Below the pieces are notes generated by a model. The model was given only the letters and a program-made list of their open reading frames with translations, made no database searches and was not told the origin of the DNA. The translations under genes were made by a program, and so were the position numbers. From contig JBCFYV010000001.1 of the NCBI GenBank assembly GCA_039000515.1, positions 57,025,372-57,089,371 of the forward strand: DNA of 64,000 bases, given 5' to 3'. Source of the stretch: Timema cristinae. Lineage: Eukaryota > Arthropoda > Insecta > Phasmatodea > Timematidae. Every line of letters starts with the position of its first letter. Position 1 is the first letter of the stretch. Shown here one piece after another: positions 33,497 through 46,207 of the stretch.

Positions 33497-33723
33497 ATTG
33501 GTGGGCACGCGGACTAAACGACAAACCCGTCTAGTCTGGCTTGCTGGAGACGGTAAGGTTGGAATCATAATTCCGTCAGAATGTTAAGATTAAAAAAAAA
33601 AAAATCTTAAATGGTTTCCCACTCTTCCTCCACGCACATGCAAGTATATTTAGACTATATACTACCTTTATCATCCTCACTCTAATAACTTAATTAAATT
33701 CGACGGATTGTTAGACGTTGTAC
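33497..33723 (+). mobile_element. SINE-B copy, diverged
   Basis: A head-like GTGGGCACGCGGACTAAACG and a body TTTCCCACTCTTCCTCCACG are visible. The tail GACGGATTGTTAGACGTTGT is heavily changed. An A run interrupts it near 33590. Confidence 0.6.
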
Positions 33724-34239
33724 AGATATGAATAAGCATGCCACCATAATTTTCATCCATTGTTTAAGAGTATATAGTGTACTTCAATATATTTTGTTGG
33801 CTATATTAAGTTAAGGTATTTTATGACGTTATACATCGAGAGAAAACATTATTAAATGTGTACTTTGTATTAATGTTATGAGTCGATAAAAACAGCGTTA
33901 GTACTAGAATGGTTATTCACTTTGATATGAAATAGCTTGCAGCTATATTCTTAAATCCAATTAAAAGCTGTCCAAGAGGTGAATACATCCAAAATGAATT
34001 TACCTTTATATTCATTCGGTGTATAAACACACATATATGTATAGGTAAATTTACATACTAAGGATAAACCAATGTAAATTTATGCTGTCAGTTTCACTAT
34101 TAGACCTAAGGTAGTTTTAATATATGGTCACGTGTTTGAAATATTTCTTAAACAAACCATAAATTTAAGGAGCTTCGACAAATTCCCCAGTTTTGTTTGT
34201 GCACCCCGTCCCACTGCCTTTCCGCGATATAATAGTGTT

Positions 34240-34428
34240 GCACTAAATAAGAATGGTATAATCTAGAGGAAATGTATCAATATTTGCGTAGAGTGAGCGT
34301 GAGACACCACTTTAAAAAAATTCCATTCGCCCAGTCCAAGTATCCGAACTCCAACCCTTCCATGACTAGCAAAACAGATTAGACGAGTTTGAAGTTTAGT
34401 CCGTGTGCCCACCGATGGAGGTCTAGTA
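34240..34428 (-). mobile_element. SINE-B copy, diverged
   Basis: Body motif atatttgcgtagagtgagcg and box B complement tccgaactccaacccttcc, with head remnants up to gtccgtgtgcccaccga. The tail is missing. Confidence 0.55.
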
Positions 34429-34613
34429 CCTATTAAATGACCACTTCTAGATCCCATGAAAAACACAACCATTTCGTTGTTCCTGAACGAAACGAGTGTC
34501 GAAGACACGACGAAAGGCCATCAATCCGGACTGTTAATAATAATGCGTTGTGAGAGATATCGCCGGGCGACGGAGCAGCACTCTGGTACCGCCACAAGAG
34601 AATCATCTGAGTC

Positions 34614-34667
34614 ATGGATCTCACCGTTCTAGAGACATTCCTTCGCCCCTGGGCAACTGCGAGGAAG
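34614..34667 (+). CDS. Candidate first coding exon
   Basis: An ATG with a purine at -3 and G at +4 opens 18 codons (MDLTVLETFLRPWATARK) that end in AAG followed by GTAAGA, a consensus donor. A stop lies two codons upstream, so this would be the start of the protein. A different frame across the same place is open for 107 codons (34550-34873), with a segment METLIERQ-like in composition. The two readings exclude each other. The surrounding 400 bases are GC-richer than average. No family is recognised. Confidence 0.25.
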
Positions 34668-34851
34668 GTAAGACCCGGCTCGGGCGTAGTTTTGCAAGCA
34701 GCTCAGGCGAGACAATGGAGCTAATTGAAAGGCAGAGGACGACCTTTCAATCCATCCCTATGCCTGCTATTCCATCATCAAAGTACTTGAATAGCAAGAG
34801 TCTTGATAAACCGACTCCCTTTGATCCGTTAAAAAAAAGTTTGTATATGTT

Positions 34852-35036
34852 TGTGTCTTACTACCCATCCTAACGCATTTAATTTCAATAGTAGGGTAGA
34901 GATGAGGAAAGTATAATTTAGAGGGAACACACTCAAATCCACATGTGGGATAAAGAATAATTTAGGAAATAAACATACTCGCTAGACCGAACCAATTTTA
35001 AATGCCCGACAACCTCGTCATTAGAAAAACAGAATA
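34852..35036 (-). mobile_element. SINE-B copy, diverged
   Basis: Tail gtcttactacccatcctaac, body with tttagagggaacacactcaa and ccacatgtgggataaag, then a degraded head ending near cctcgtcattag. Confidence 0.55.
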
Positions 35037-35059
35037 TATGAACAAACAGGATAAAGTCT

Positions 35060-35245
35060 TAAAATACTATTTAATCTTATTTTTTTATAGGAATAAGGAT
35101 TTTAAAATTGCGAAGAGTGACTTTAAGGTAGTGACAATATAGTGTTTTTTCCCCCAAAATGCTGCCCCTTGAATATTTTTAATTTTCAATGCGGATTTTA
35201 TGATCAAACGCGTTTGACAAGCCTGATCTAAATTCTAAAGTATAC
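35060..35245 (+). mobile_element. hAT-like short element, copy 2
   Basis: It ends AAACGCGTTTGACAAGCCTG. The reverse complement begins CAGGCTTGTCAAACGCG, a familiar hAT terminal type. The rest matches 27440-27615. No coding content. Confidence 0.55.
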
Positions 35246-35450
35246 CTCTATTTTGTGCTGTGACGTTTAGTCCGCATGCTCACGGGTGCGAGTTTTGAAC
35301 TGTATACCCATAACCCCAAATTTAGATCACACTTGATTTTTTATTTATTGATACTATTCATCGTGAACTTTATAACCTGATTAATTATGTAAACAAATTA
35401 ATTTCAAGCATAACTCTTAAAACATCCACAATTTCCATGAATTAATTTTC

Positions 35451-35522
35451 CGACGTGCCAGGAATCTAATCTTAGATCCTTAATCGTGTATAGAAACACG
35501 TTTTCAACTGAGCTAAGATGTT
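35451..35522 (-). mobile_element. tRNA-like SINE head, SINE-E type
   Basis: On the minus strand it reads CTTAGCTCAGTTGAAAACG (box A region), then AGATTAGATTCCTGGCAC (box B region). No body could be followed. Confidence 0.5.
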
Positions 35523-36334
35523 GAACATCACGAATGAAGAGTGAAATTGTGAATCCGGGAGCGGTCTCATTTAATTGTACAATACATCTCAAAGTTAATT
35601 TGATCCTAAATAGGCAAAATCCTAAATAACAAATCATAAACATAGTATAAAATCGTCGGTGGACATATATCCACATAGGGTGAGATAAATATTCGCATTT
35701 TAGCTTATTTCTGAATCCATAAAATTAGACTAAAATAAACTAGGTTAAAAAAATTGCTCTATTTTAGCCTTTCGGGAAGATAAAACAGGTATATATTATT
35801 ATTAATCCTGTAGATACTAAAAAAAGCTACGTTTTAAAAATATCAACAAAGTAATCCAACTTTTTTATTGAAAGAATCCTTACCTAAACATATAATTATA
35901 TGATGCACTGTTCTTAAATTGAAAATAATCACACAGTCATACTTTTACACAAATAAGTTTGTTGCTAAAATTATCAAGTCATCAATTGAAAACAGGAAAA
36001 AGTTTATGTACTTCAAAACATAAAATATATAATAAAAAAAGCTAAAAAATGAACAAACCATTAAAAATAACGCGTATAGTTGTCGAGACGCAGAGTTTGA
36101 TCATTTGTTCACCCACAGAAACTGTAAAGTAAGTTTTATAGTGAATCTGAGTCGACCGCAAAACATCGATAGCTCGCTCAATCACGACTAACATGTTCAT
36201 AAACACGAAAAAGAAGAGGTGAGCTTAGTGAAAAAAAAAGAATTGAAAGAAATGAAGCATTGTTTCACAAGATGAAATGTTCGCCTACTTAGAAAACTTT
36301 TAATATACTTAATAGAGCAGGTACGACCACAGAT

Positions 36335-36366
36335 ACTAAAGTTTGTAGTTTGTAGTTTGTAGTTTG
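36335..36366. repeat. Short TTTGTAG tandem repeat
   Basis: About four units of AGTTTGT in direct order. No further meaning seen. Confidence 0.8.
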
Positions 36367-36509
36367 ATGGTTAAAATGCAATTCCCACGGTAAGGTATGC
36401 TTAACTGTACCTTGTCTTTCACTAAGTTAGAAATTATATAAAAAATAACAAAAAATACTGTACAAAATTATAAAGGATGTTTCCAAAATATTTATTATAT
36501 ACTAGAAAC

Positions 36510-36668
36510 CTTCAGGTGTACAAAGTTAAAAAGACCCGTGGAAATAGAGTAAGAAATAATTTATAAAAAATCTCATCCAATAAACCCGAACGGAATTAGA
36601 TACCTGATCTCTCCCTTTAAGGCGATCTAGTCCTTTGTGAGAGTGAAGCCTGCGTTAAGCCATGATAC
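36510..36668 (-). mobile_element. SINE-B fragment
   Basis: Body and head remnants: ccaataaacccgaacggaat, gatctctccctttaaggcg, then gagagtgaagcctgcg. The tail is absent. Confidence 0.45.
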
Positions 36669-36923
36669 AAACCAAGATTTAATCTCCTTAAGTGCAATGT
36701 TCATTATTAGTAATTTATAAAAAATAATTCCAAAACTATATTGCGAACAACTAATTTTATTTCCAGGCAGACTATGCTACCCTTTAACTATATTATTAGC
36801 GTTATTTTATAGGTATTGGTAACTTATTATCCATAAAAAGGGATAGCTGCAGATAACAAAACCAAACTTTTGAATACGATAAAGGAAACCTAGTAGCTTT
36901 TATAGTTGTCATTTAACTTACTT

Positions 36924-37150
36924 TAGTGCCCGCAGGGTCTAAGGCGTCACACTCGCGATAAGATAGACTGCAGATTAGGGGTAGATCTGGGTTCGAATCC
37001 TGGTCGGGCGTACTGAAGGTGGTTTAACACTCTTACCTCCACGCAAATGCATGTACAGTTCATATAAATTCAACCTTACTAATCCCTACACATTAGCAAT
37101 TATTTCATACTCGTATAACGTTAACAACTGTTACTAAGACAGAGTGCTAT
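36924..37150 (+). mobile_element. SINE-B copy, good tRNA-like head
   Basis: Head GTGCCCGCAGGGTCTAAGGC and box B GGGTTCGAATCCTGGTCGGG are well preserved. The body has CCTCCACGCAAATGCATG, and the tail is decayed (gttactaagacagagtgct). Confidence 0.78.
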
Positions 37151-37955
37151 AAAAGTATAAATTATCAGATAAGGCTCTTCCTATGAAAACTTAATTGTAG
37201 ATACAGATACATTTAATTGTCATTTAAGTTATATTACAACTACACAATTATACTATTAATACTACCAGCACCAGCGGGGACGAATTCTAGGACGTCGAGC
37301 TCACAATTGTCAGCCATGGCAATGGCAAGAATGGCGGACATTTTAATATAATATAGTCCAATTTTCACAGGAGGGGGCTTATATGAAAGCTAGGAAACAT
37401 ACTAAAAGTACTTTCACGTGTTAATACGTCAAGTCATGTGATTTATAGCATAACTGTCACTTTTAATTGATAGTATCAATACATATAAAATAATACTTGT
37501 AATTTATTAAAATGTTTCACTGCTGACCGTAAAAAGTATGTAATCCCTTAAAGGCTATTTATATGAAAATTGTATTTTGAATATAATGTGTTATAAAATG
37601 TGTATGAAATAGATTGATTTACAACATGGCTTAAAGGGAACAAAATAAAAAGAACCAATCTCCCTAATTGTAAAGAGTTACAAAGAGTAGAATTTTGTAA
37701 ACTCAAACCACCCCGTTAAGGATTTATGACGTATGTAAGATGCCATAAACCAATTAATTCAATAAAGTGATAATATTTGAAAACTACATATTCTTGTGCC
37801 AATATTCGATTGAATATTAAATAGTTACCAAATAAGAAAAAAGTATATTTAATACAATTGAAAAGAAAACTTGAATGTAAATCTAGCTTAATTTAATAAC
37901 TGGGTAAGTCATTAACATTTATTTTAACAAAAATATATTATTTCAGTCACAAGCT

Positions 37956-38545
37956 TCATTCCCTGAAGTGTTGTTTACGCACTCATCCCCCTGAAGTGTT
38001 GTTTACGCATTCATTCCCCTGAAGTGTTGTTTACGCATTCATTTCCCTTAAGTGTTTTAAGCATTCATTTCCCTGAAGTGTTTTACGCACTCATTCCCCT
38101 GAAGTGTTGTTTACGCACTCATTCCCCTGAAGTCTTGTTTACGCACTCATTCCTCTGAAGTGTTGTTTACGCATTCATTTCCCTTAAGTGTTTTACGCAT
38201 TCAATTCCCTGAAGTGTTTATGCACTCATTCCTCTGAAGTGTTTTACGTACTCATTCCTCTGAAGTGTTTATGCACTCATTCCTCTGAAGTGTTTATGCA
38301 CTCATTCCTCTGAAGTGTTTATGCACTCATTCCTCTGAAGTGTTTATGCACTCATTCCTCTGAAGTGTTTTACGCACTCATTCCTCTGAAGTGTTTATGC
38401 ACTCATTTCCCTGAAGTGTTTATGCACTCATTCCTCTGAAGTGTTTATGCACTCATTTCCGTGAAGTGTTTATGCACTCATTCCTCTGAAGTGTTTTACG
38501 CACTCATTCCTCTGAAGTGTTTATGCACTCATTCCCCAGAAGTAT
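37956..38545. repeat. 25/28-bp minisatellite, about 22 units
   Basis: Two unit types: a 28-base form with GAAGTGTTGTTTACGCACTC in the first part and a 25-base form with GAAGTGTTTATGCACTCATT in the second part. The constant core is CTGAAGTGTT. The short form is the more uniform and makes up most of 38220-38540, so it probably spread later. Confidence 0.95.
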
Positions 38546-38629
38546 TAGAACATGGTGGTTCAGACTTCCAAAATTGTAGGCCTACTTGCTCCATTTAGCC
38601 AAATATTTATACATTTATGTTATATTGCG

Positions 38630-38733
38630 TTCATGCGGATACATTTAATCTAAATTACACCCTCCTCATCCCTACAACATAAGTGTAATTAATATATTTT
38701 ATCCATCCCGAACGGGTAGTGAGGCGTGGTGGA
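38630..38733 (+). mobile_element. SINE-B 3' fragment
   Basis: Only the second half of the body and the tail remain: CCTCATCCCTACAACATAAG and CCCGAACGGGTAGTGAGGCG. The tail hairpin is intact. Confidence 0.7.
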
Positions 38734-38924
38734 GAAAATACATCATTTTAAATCGTGTATTATTTCACAAATAACTAATTATATTTTTATAAAGGACATA
38801 AAAAACATTATTATTCTGTTTTAGTCCTAGTTAGTTAATTATAGTCGATTTCACAATCATGGAACGAAATCATATAGTCTGAGGAAACAGCCTATCCGCA
38901 CAAACACTCTCTTGATTATTTTTA

Positions 38925-39162
38925 TCACCGAGTCTTACTACCTACTTGTTAAGATTACAGGCATAAATAATAATTACTCTAATGGAGTAGGAATGAGGAA
39001 GGAAGCATTTTAGAGGTAATATACCGGCATTTGCATGCAAGGAGAGTGAGAAACCATTCAGGAAAGATCACCCTCAGTAGACCCGACCATGATTCAAACC
39101 CCAACCTGCCCGTCCAACACGAGAGTAACGCCTTCTAGACCATTCGGACACTGAAGCGGGAG
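38925..39162 (-). mobile_element. SINE-B copy, near full length
   Basis: Tail, body (GCATTTGCATGCAAGGAGAG), box B complement (ATGATTCAAACCCC) and head (ACGAGAGTAACGCCTTCTAG) are all in order. The head of this copy is the best match to the 83-bp satellite unit at 53.1-55.3 kb. Confidence 0.8.
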
Positions 39163-40517
39163 CCCACTTAATTCAAGAGCGTCATATCTCCCAAATAAAC
39201 TGTAAGATGTGATGGTACTACTGCATTGAGTAAGCGACGAGTCATCTGTTGGAAAAGTAAATAACAGACATTTAAATAATATCGGAGTACGGGATACACC
39301 TGCAAACAGCCCAATTAACAGGGCAATTATCTCGTTAACATCCCAGTTCGAACTTTCAACTCCAAAACAAACTCTGAAATAAATTATCGCCGAGACTCAC
39401 GGAACACGTGTTTAAAACCGTGGAAACAAGACAAACCAAACAAGGGGCCATCTCTCTTTTTGTAGTTCCTTTCATAATCACTACAACTAGAACTAGTATT
39501 ACGAATGGCCGTCCAACTAAAAAAATAAATAATGAACTGTCGGTATGAACTCATGGAATGTTCTGAAAGGGATTTTAATACATATCCAATGGCTGACACA
39601 AATAACCACAAAATAAAGTTCCTTTCAAAATGGTCAGGTTTTTATTTTTCCCTTTCTCGTACGAATATAATATAATAAAAGAAATATGACAGTGAAATAA
39701 AAGTGACCTTGATTTTGTATACGAAAATGTAGTTTTAATGTGTCCTTCAATTCTAAAAAGTGTTTAAGTATGACGTTTGTATATACACTCCGTATATCCT
39801 ATCTCACACAATATTGCCTTAACCGATTATACTTTGGCTCCATCTTTTTTTTAAGCTGCACCATGGTGTAACCTGTCAAAGTAAGCTAACTACCGTTCAG
39901 GGTAAGCTAAGTGTACGTAAGTGTACATGTAAGTATATACGTATGTATATTATACTTTTGAAGAGCTAAAGCGGCTGGGCCAGTTTTTTGTTTCTAAAAA
40001 TATATTCATACAGCATTTGTATATCCATTATGAACTTATATAATTATAAAAATAGGGTACTTTACATGAGGAAAAAGTTATAATAATGTATATTTTAGTA
40101 GAAATGCATATTTCAAACATAATCAATAATCAGATGGGTTAAATTATGTATTAATTTGTTAAAATAAGATATTTTATTAATAAACTGTTTAATCAATTTT
40201 GTTAATCTTCATTTTATATGGAAGGCATATAATAGAATGTTCCTCCAAAATCTCAACAAAACCATGTAAAACATTGACGGTACTCTAAGTAAGGCCACAA
40301 ATATAGAGCTATGGATTTAAGAATATATACTGGTACGCACATATGTTGCACAGTTTATTTCTGATGAAATATAAATATTATTTAAGAGTATTTACTGTGG
40401 TGTGTATATTCAAGTGTTATTTCACTGTTATCATAAACGTATTTAACTATTAAGGTTAATATGTGGAGTTTCAAAAATAAATCTTGTTAATTAAGGTGGA
40501 CATCATTTTAATCTAGT
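39163..40517. other. AT-rich, no supported gene
   Basis: A minus-strand 75-codon frame (39384-39611) shows no domain or splice borders. The rest is AT-rich with no repeat match. Confidence 0.55.
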
Positions 40518-40690
40518 CTAGTCTGTCTGTGACGGAAAGGTCGAGGTTAAACCAACAGCGAGGTTTAATAATTTATTGTTTACTAAATGATTTCCTACTC
40601 TTCCTACAGAGAAACATAACTTAAATTACTTCAAACCAAACATTTGTAAATGCTAGCACATTAGCGTTGAAATTAATAATTGGAATACTC
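40518..40690 (+). mobile_element. SINE-B copy, very decayed
   Basis: A weak body match (aaatgatttcctactcttcc, gctagcacattagcg) after a head-like gacggaaaggtcgaggtt. The tail is not recognisable. Confidence 0.4.
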
Positions 40691-41747
40691 AGCCTGGTAA
40701 TTAGCGGTAGTAGCATATTGTTTTATGAGAACAAGACCATGAGTCATCGAATAACATTCCATATTGTATAAACATCAAACATAAATAAAATAAATGGCAC
40801 AGCAATAACACAAGTAGAAAGTTTCTCGTATATAATATTATAGTTTGGAACAAAATTTTCGAAAATCTGTTTAGCTGAGGCTGTAGGGAACGCGAGAAAA
40901 GGTTAGTGTTTTTGGAGTTTTTAAAGCAAAACTTTATTCGACCAAAATAAATAAAAAATGGCTTCAGTCCAAACAAAGAGTTTAATTATCTTCACATGGT
41001 GATATTAAGAGTTGTCGAATATTTAATAAGCAAAATGATATGTTTTAAATTAAAAGAAAAAATTGTCACTAAGTTCCAGGACAGCTTTGAAAGATATTTA
41101 AACTTTGTTTGTACTAAAGCAATATTTGATTTATTTGTACCATAAAGAGTTTTGATACACAGACTGAAAAAGCACTACCTTTTCTCGCGTCGCCTAAATC
41201 CCTACCTTAACAGTTAATCACCCTTAATAAGTTTCGCTCAGAAAAACAAAAATAATATTGTGTTACTAATGTGAAAATCTCTTACGATATAAATTTTTAA
41301 CTAAATGTATGAGAATTTTTTATATTTTAAATTAACCAAATTAAACCATCAGTAAATTATCTTAAAGTGTTTGTTTTATTTTCAGATTAAAACATACAAT
41401 TTTATATATTAAGTAGAACACTACACAGATAATCCATTTTGTTCCTGAAAAAAAATAGTGTCTTTTATCATTCTCTATATGTCCATTTTTAACAAAATAG
41501 TTAAAACCAATTTCAAAAAATGCCAACATTTTATAAAAAAATAGGTAGTCAGTAAACTACCCTTAACTTTAAAGCTAAGATATAAATCATGACTTTGCTA
41601 AAGCTGTAGTCTCAGGTGCAAACAGAAGGACAGAGATATGTGTAAAACTCACCTTTTTTATATTCCTGGGACACAAAGAATGGTTAAGACCCATCATAAC
41701 CAAAAAGTTCAAAAATATTCACGATTGCAATCATTTCTCTCTGAGTG

Positions 41748-41810
<63 letters not shown>

Positions 41811-43021
41811 TATATATATACATATACATATATATACATATACATATGTATATATATAAAGAATAATGGTGATTCTGTATAAATGTATTTTATTGATATT
41901 AGATTACAATGTGTCAAATGAAGATGTAACAATATTGAATGTTAATCGCGTTTTGAATGAGAAGTCATTCGTTTCTTGTAATTTTACTATCCAAAGTGAA
42001 AAAAAAAAGTGTTAAGAAACGTTGACATGTAGAAAGTGGATGACATAATTCGTTATTTAAATTGGTTAGATACCAGGTAACAAAAAAAAAAGGTAAGTTC
42101 ACCGCAAGCCCCATCATCTGAACATTTCTGATCGTCTTCACAAAAACACACAAGCATGCGACCCGAAGAAACTAGTTGAGAGATAAAAAAAAACACAAGA
42201 ACATAAGAGAAAGAGGTAGAGAAGAGAAAATTATACATTTTCAAGTGCACCCAAAGTAAAAAAGAAAAGAAAAAAAACTAAAACAACTTGGAGCAATTAT
42301 ACCGCTAACATGTAATTAGGCACTTCAGTTTTATAAACAAACCCAAGTAGGGAAGAGGAAATCCTTTTTTTCACCTTTTGCCTGTTAGAAACTAAAATTA
42401 TTCATCACCTAATCATACTTGAAATCTTATAGCGTTAGCTATAAACGCTACCTAAGTAAAACGAGCTATTATAATTGAATGCTTTTTTACCTCTAGTCTT
42501 GTTTGGTGTGGCTATATGAAGTACCAACACAAACAAATACTTTGTTTTGAGGGTACTTTGTAAAGCTGTCGTTGGTGATTGGACTGAGTTGATTTGTAGT
42601 ACAATTTCTTCGCCTAGCCACTTAATGATTCTAGTACAGAGCTTATTCTTTTATGTTTGCGTATCTTTTATTCGTCCCTTAAAGCGTTAAATGAAACAAG
42701 TGAAAGCACCAGTGTGCCCTAATACTTACGTTTCAAAACAAAACTTTCAAAGAAACAATTCATGAAAGCAAGTGTTATTTACTTTCATTTAATAAGATAA
42801 AAAATTAAGATATTTAAAAAATTTAAAGTATTCTTTCAAATAAACTAAAAAATCTCATATAATGTTTCAAAATCATTTATTGGTATTTATTTTAGGTCTT
42901 TAAGACGAGTTCCTCCTTAGAGGACAGCCATGAAACAAAGTGTTAGATAAACTGTTTTAAAGGAAATCCAATCACCCGGGGAGGTGCTTATTGTATTGTA
43001 GTTTGCGGTTACACATGACTT
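40691..43021. other. AT-rich with the long (AT)n run
   Basis: Only the microsatellite at 41750 is identifiable. Minus-strand frames at 40701, 41684, 41965 and 42053 are low-complexity or lack any family signal. Confidence 0.55.
41750..41859. repeat. (AT)n microsatellite, about 110 bases
   Basis: A long TA run with a few C interruptions in its second half. A minus-strand open frame of alternating Tyr and Ile across it (41684-41932) is not a gene. Confidence 0.95.
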
Positions 43022-43190
43022 CATCACGTCTTAATACCCATCCGGGTTATTCACATATTAATGCTAAAAGAATAAGGATTAGGGAACATAAAATTTGAAA
43101 TAAATTCACTCACAGTTGCGCGGAGGAAGTGAGAAATAATTGACTTGGACTAGCTTCAATTTATTAGTCACCGACAAACCAGACTATAAG
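43022..43190 (-). mobile_element. SINE-B copy, head degraded
   Basis: Tail CACGTCTTAATACCCATCCG with a paired hairpin, body agttgcgcggaggaagtgag, then a degraded head near ccgacaaaccagac. Confidence 0.65.
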
Positions 43191-43639
43191 GGAAGAGCAC
43201 CTTAATTGATTAATGTGTTATGATCACATAGCACACAAAAAAGTGGGTTATCAGCATCAAAGAACACATTTTAAGTATGTAATTTAACTGAACCCAATAA
43301 AGTAGCAAGCTTACCTTGCATTATTCTACTATTGTATAGCTAGCTGTTAAGGTCAAGTTAAAGACTGTAACAGTACAGGATAAACGGAGTGTACAGAGTT
43401 ATAATCTAAATTCGTATTCAAACAATTTCATATTCAACAAAAGCAACACTTTCATTCGAGCATATCTTATTGGTTCCTTAGCACCTGGTCATTCAATCCA
43501 CTGACTGAATAGTAGGTAAATCTAATTCACAAATTGTTGATATCTTCGTCAGCACCCCTTCAAGATAAAGTATAGCTCCTCTCAACTTTATTTTAATTGG
43601 TGCTTTTTAGCTGATTCTAAAGATGAGAATGTGATGGAA

Positions 43640-43816
43640 TCGCAGCCGCATTAATGTGAGCAGTGGATAGACAAATTAGTTGTGGGAAATATTCCTTGTA
43701 CAACCGGCTGAGATTCGAACCCACCGCTAACTTGTGTGATGCGAGTCAAGTCCGTTTGAACAGATTCTTGGAATTTCGGTCAACCACTTTAGACACTTGG
43801 CCATGAAAGCGGGTGA
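43640..43816 (-). mobile_element. tRNA-like SINE head, diverged SINE-B relative
   Basis: Box B complement GAGATTCGAACCCACCGC and an end aagcgggt match the SINE-B head layout on the minus strand. A segment of about 20 bases between them is unlike other copies. Confidence 0.45.
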
Positions 43817-44449
43817 TAGGCACAAATAATGTTTAGGCAAACTTTCTTTAAAATTTTGAAATTTATTTCAAATACTGATATTTTTGAAAAATGGGTCAAT
43901 GTTTATGATTTTAAATATCTCCATTAATATTCATTCTAATGACGTAATTGTGTTAAATCTACTTTAAACAACAATAATAATAATACAGATTCAATTCCCT
44001 AAATTAATAATTAATTGGGAATGACAGACAAACAAACCTAGTTAAATGTTGGTGTATAAAGCCAAGTATATAAGGATACACACGTAAAAAAAGAGTAGGT
44101 TAACCAATAAAATTATAATATTCATCCAAAATCAAATGCCTGCAGGGGCGAGGCAGGTAAGTTTAATGAGTGAAGCTGGGTATAATAAAACTCAAATGAA
44201 AAAATGTATAGTAGTTTCTTTATTTTTTACCTAGCTTTGGTATAATCACCTAACACAATATAAATATGACTGATATTGAAGATAATATTTTTAATTCAAA
44301 ATTGAAATAATACTAAGTGAGGGTTAAAAATAGAAAAATATCTGATGTTTCTTTCGGTTTTTGTTTAGTATTTTGGTTTAATCCGGACACTTGACTACTT
44401 TTCTTATATAACTTTTCTTTGGAGGCAGATCTTCAGATTTTTTAAGATA

Positions 44450-44605
44450 AGCTGGAAAGAAAGCATTTTAAGTTCAAACTCTTGATTCTTATATGTTGAA
44501 TGTTAATTAATATTTTTATTTTATTTTTCAAAAATCTGTGTGGGCCAAACAGAACAAGTCTGCGGGCCACCATTTTGTGACCACTTATATAGTTTAGCGC
44601 AAAAA
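44450..44605 (+). mobile_element. hAT-like terminal sequence, decayed
   Basis: GTGGGCCAAACAGAACAAGTC, then TGCGGGCCACCATTTTGTG and ACCAC resemble hAT ends rich in GGGCC. The partner end was not located. Confidence 0.45.
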
Positions 44606-44857
44606 AAAAGGGGGGGGGGGCGGGGTGTAGAGCAATAGGTGTCGTTATTCCAGTTCTAAATCAAAGAACTAACGAAAAACGAAAGAAATATTCAATGTTA
44701 AACTATTTATATATTTCTATAGCAATTTTTTTTTATTTCAAATATAAAAAATGATCAAGGTATTTGTAGGTTTCAACAGGTATCAATGCAGAAGCCAACC
44801 AAGGCCGTGGTTCAATCTGATCAAATTAATATTTCGGATGAATCATAAAAGTTAAAT

Positions 44858-45165
44858 TTGTTTCATCAAAAAGGGTACTGTATAGAATCGGTAGACACAC
44901 TAGTTGGAAGCTTATGGCTACTCGCCAGTTTCGTGACGTCAAATAGTTGCTGTGGTTTCGCTTTCAGCGGTCCATCATATTATAGCTACCTCTCTTCTGA
45001 AAACCGCAGGTTTCTCCCGACAAAGGGTATGGCAATGTCACTACAACATGAAGTGATATCCACAACACCGAAACCCCATCTGAAGATGCACCAAAACATT
45101 CAATAGGTTGAAGCCTTATTTCAACGGCAAAAACTTTACTTTTGGTCTACCAAATACATTTTAGT
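44858..45165 (+). repeat. Possible 3' end of a retroelement
   Basis: CATCTGAAGATGCACCAAAAC and the following segment recall the CTGAAGATG motif seen near the 3' ends of some non-LTR and Penelope-like elements. The 82-codon open frame at 44858-45106 has no recognisable domain. Weakly supported. Confidence 0.25.
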
Positions 45166-45236
45166 TGATTGAAGATAAAACAGGGGATGTCATGCCCTTG
45201 CCTTTTATTTTTAGTCTCTTTATAGGTTTCTTTTGA

Positions 45237-45310
45237 CCGCCTCTGTGGTCTAGTGGTTAGAGCTCCTGATCACAGATCAAGAGTTCCCGAGTTCGATCTC
45301 CGGCACATCC
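45237..45310 (+). mobile_element. tRNA-derived SINE head (family C)
   Basis: CTCTGTGGTCTAGTGGTTAG (strong box A) and GAGTTCGATCTCCGG (box B) lie at a tRNA-like distance. The ends do not pair as an acceptor stem, so it is SINE-like. The following 110 bases, with AACGAGGTCAAACTTAACC, are probably its body. Confidence 0.65.
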
Positions 45311-45599
45311 AAAATGTATCTGTGAAGCAGTGGATCTGGAACGAGGTCAAACTTAACCTCGTGAGAACCAATGAGGAGATAAATGAATAAATACGGAGCA
45401 GATCCTGTTTAGATAACCAAGATTAACAACAGGAAGATTCAATGTGCTGACCATATGTCACCCTCTATCCGCTAGTATTGGCACTAATAGCGGCAGCCGC
45501 TCGGTCGGTTTAACTCGCTTGCGTGCTCACACAAAAGGGTTGAGAAATGTATAACTCCAAACTTCAAACCTTAACATACGTTTGAGCTACAATCTTATT

Positions 45600-45770
45600 T
45601 AAAACAGTAAGTTAAATATGAGGGTTATATGATTTAAATGACGTGTACCCACATTTTCGTGGGGGGGAGAGAGCTGAAAACAAATTAAGAATAAAAAACA
45701 ACCCATGAGGACCCAGCGGGATTCTAACTCCAATCCTCGATATCGACAAACGGGACAAGTGCTAGAAATT
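45600..45770 (-). mobile_element. SINE-B fragment
   Basis: Body motif GTACCCACATTTTCGTGGGG and a head-side piece GGGATTCTAACTCCAATCC. Both tail and head ends are degraded. Confidence 0.5.
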
Positions 45771-46207
45771 ACAACCCCTTTCTGGTTTATTTACTTTGAT
45801 AGGATAAACTTAAAATTTAAACTTAGTGTACTAAAGCATGTTAATTCTCCTTCAGAAAGGTTATTTCCACCTTAAGGCAAAGTAATCACCTGGCGTGACC
45901 AGTTATGGCGTGTTGTCACAAGAAGAAAAGAAAAGACAAATGAACAGCTGATCACTCGAACAGTTCCTCTTCGATCCCTCCTTTTCCCCGATAGCTTCAT
46001 TAGCATATTTTGAAACCGCAGATAAATCAACATAAACATCCCAGACAAAACAGATGGACAAACTACATCCGTGTGTGTCAATGGGCGTAGGAACAAATAT
46101 ATAGTTTATTTTATTATTTAAGGGTCCTTTATTTTGTAATTATTACGTTTAACCAACGTGATATCAACTGATTAAAATATAAGGTTAGAATAGGAAGGAG
46201 AGTTGAG

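Noticed and set aside
41684..41932. Minus-strand frame of Tyr-Ile repeats
   Set aside because: It translates an (AT)n microsatellite.
45237..45310. Functional tRNA gene
   Set aside because: Boxes A and B are good but the two ends do not pair as an acceptor stem.
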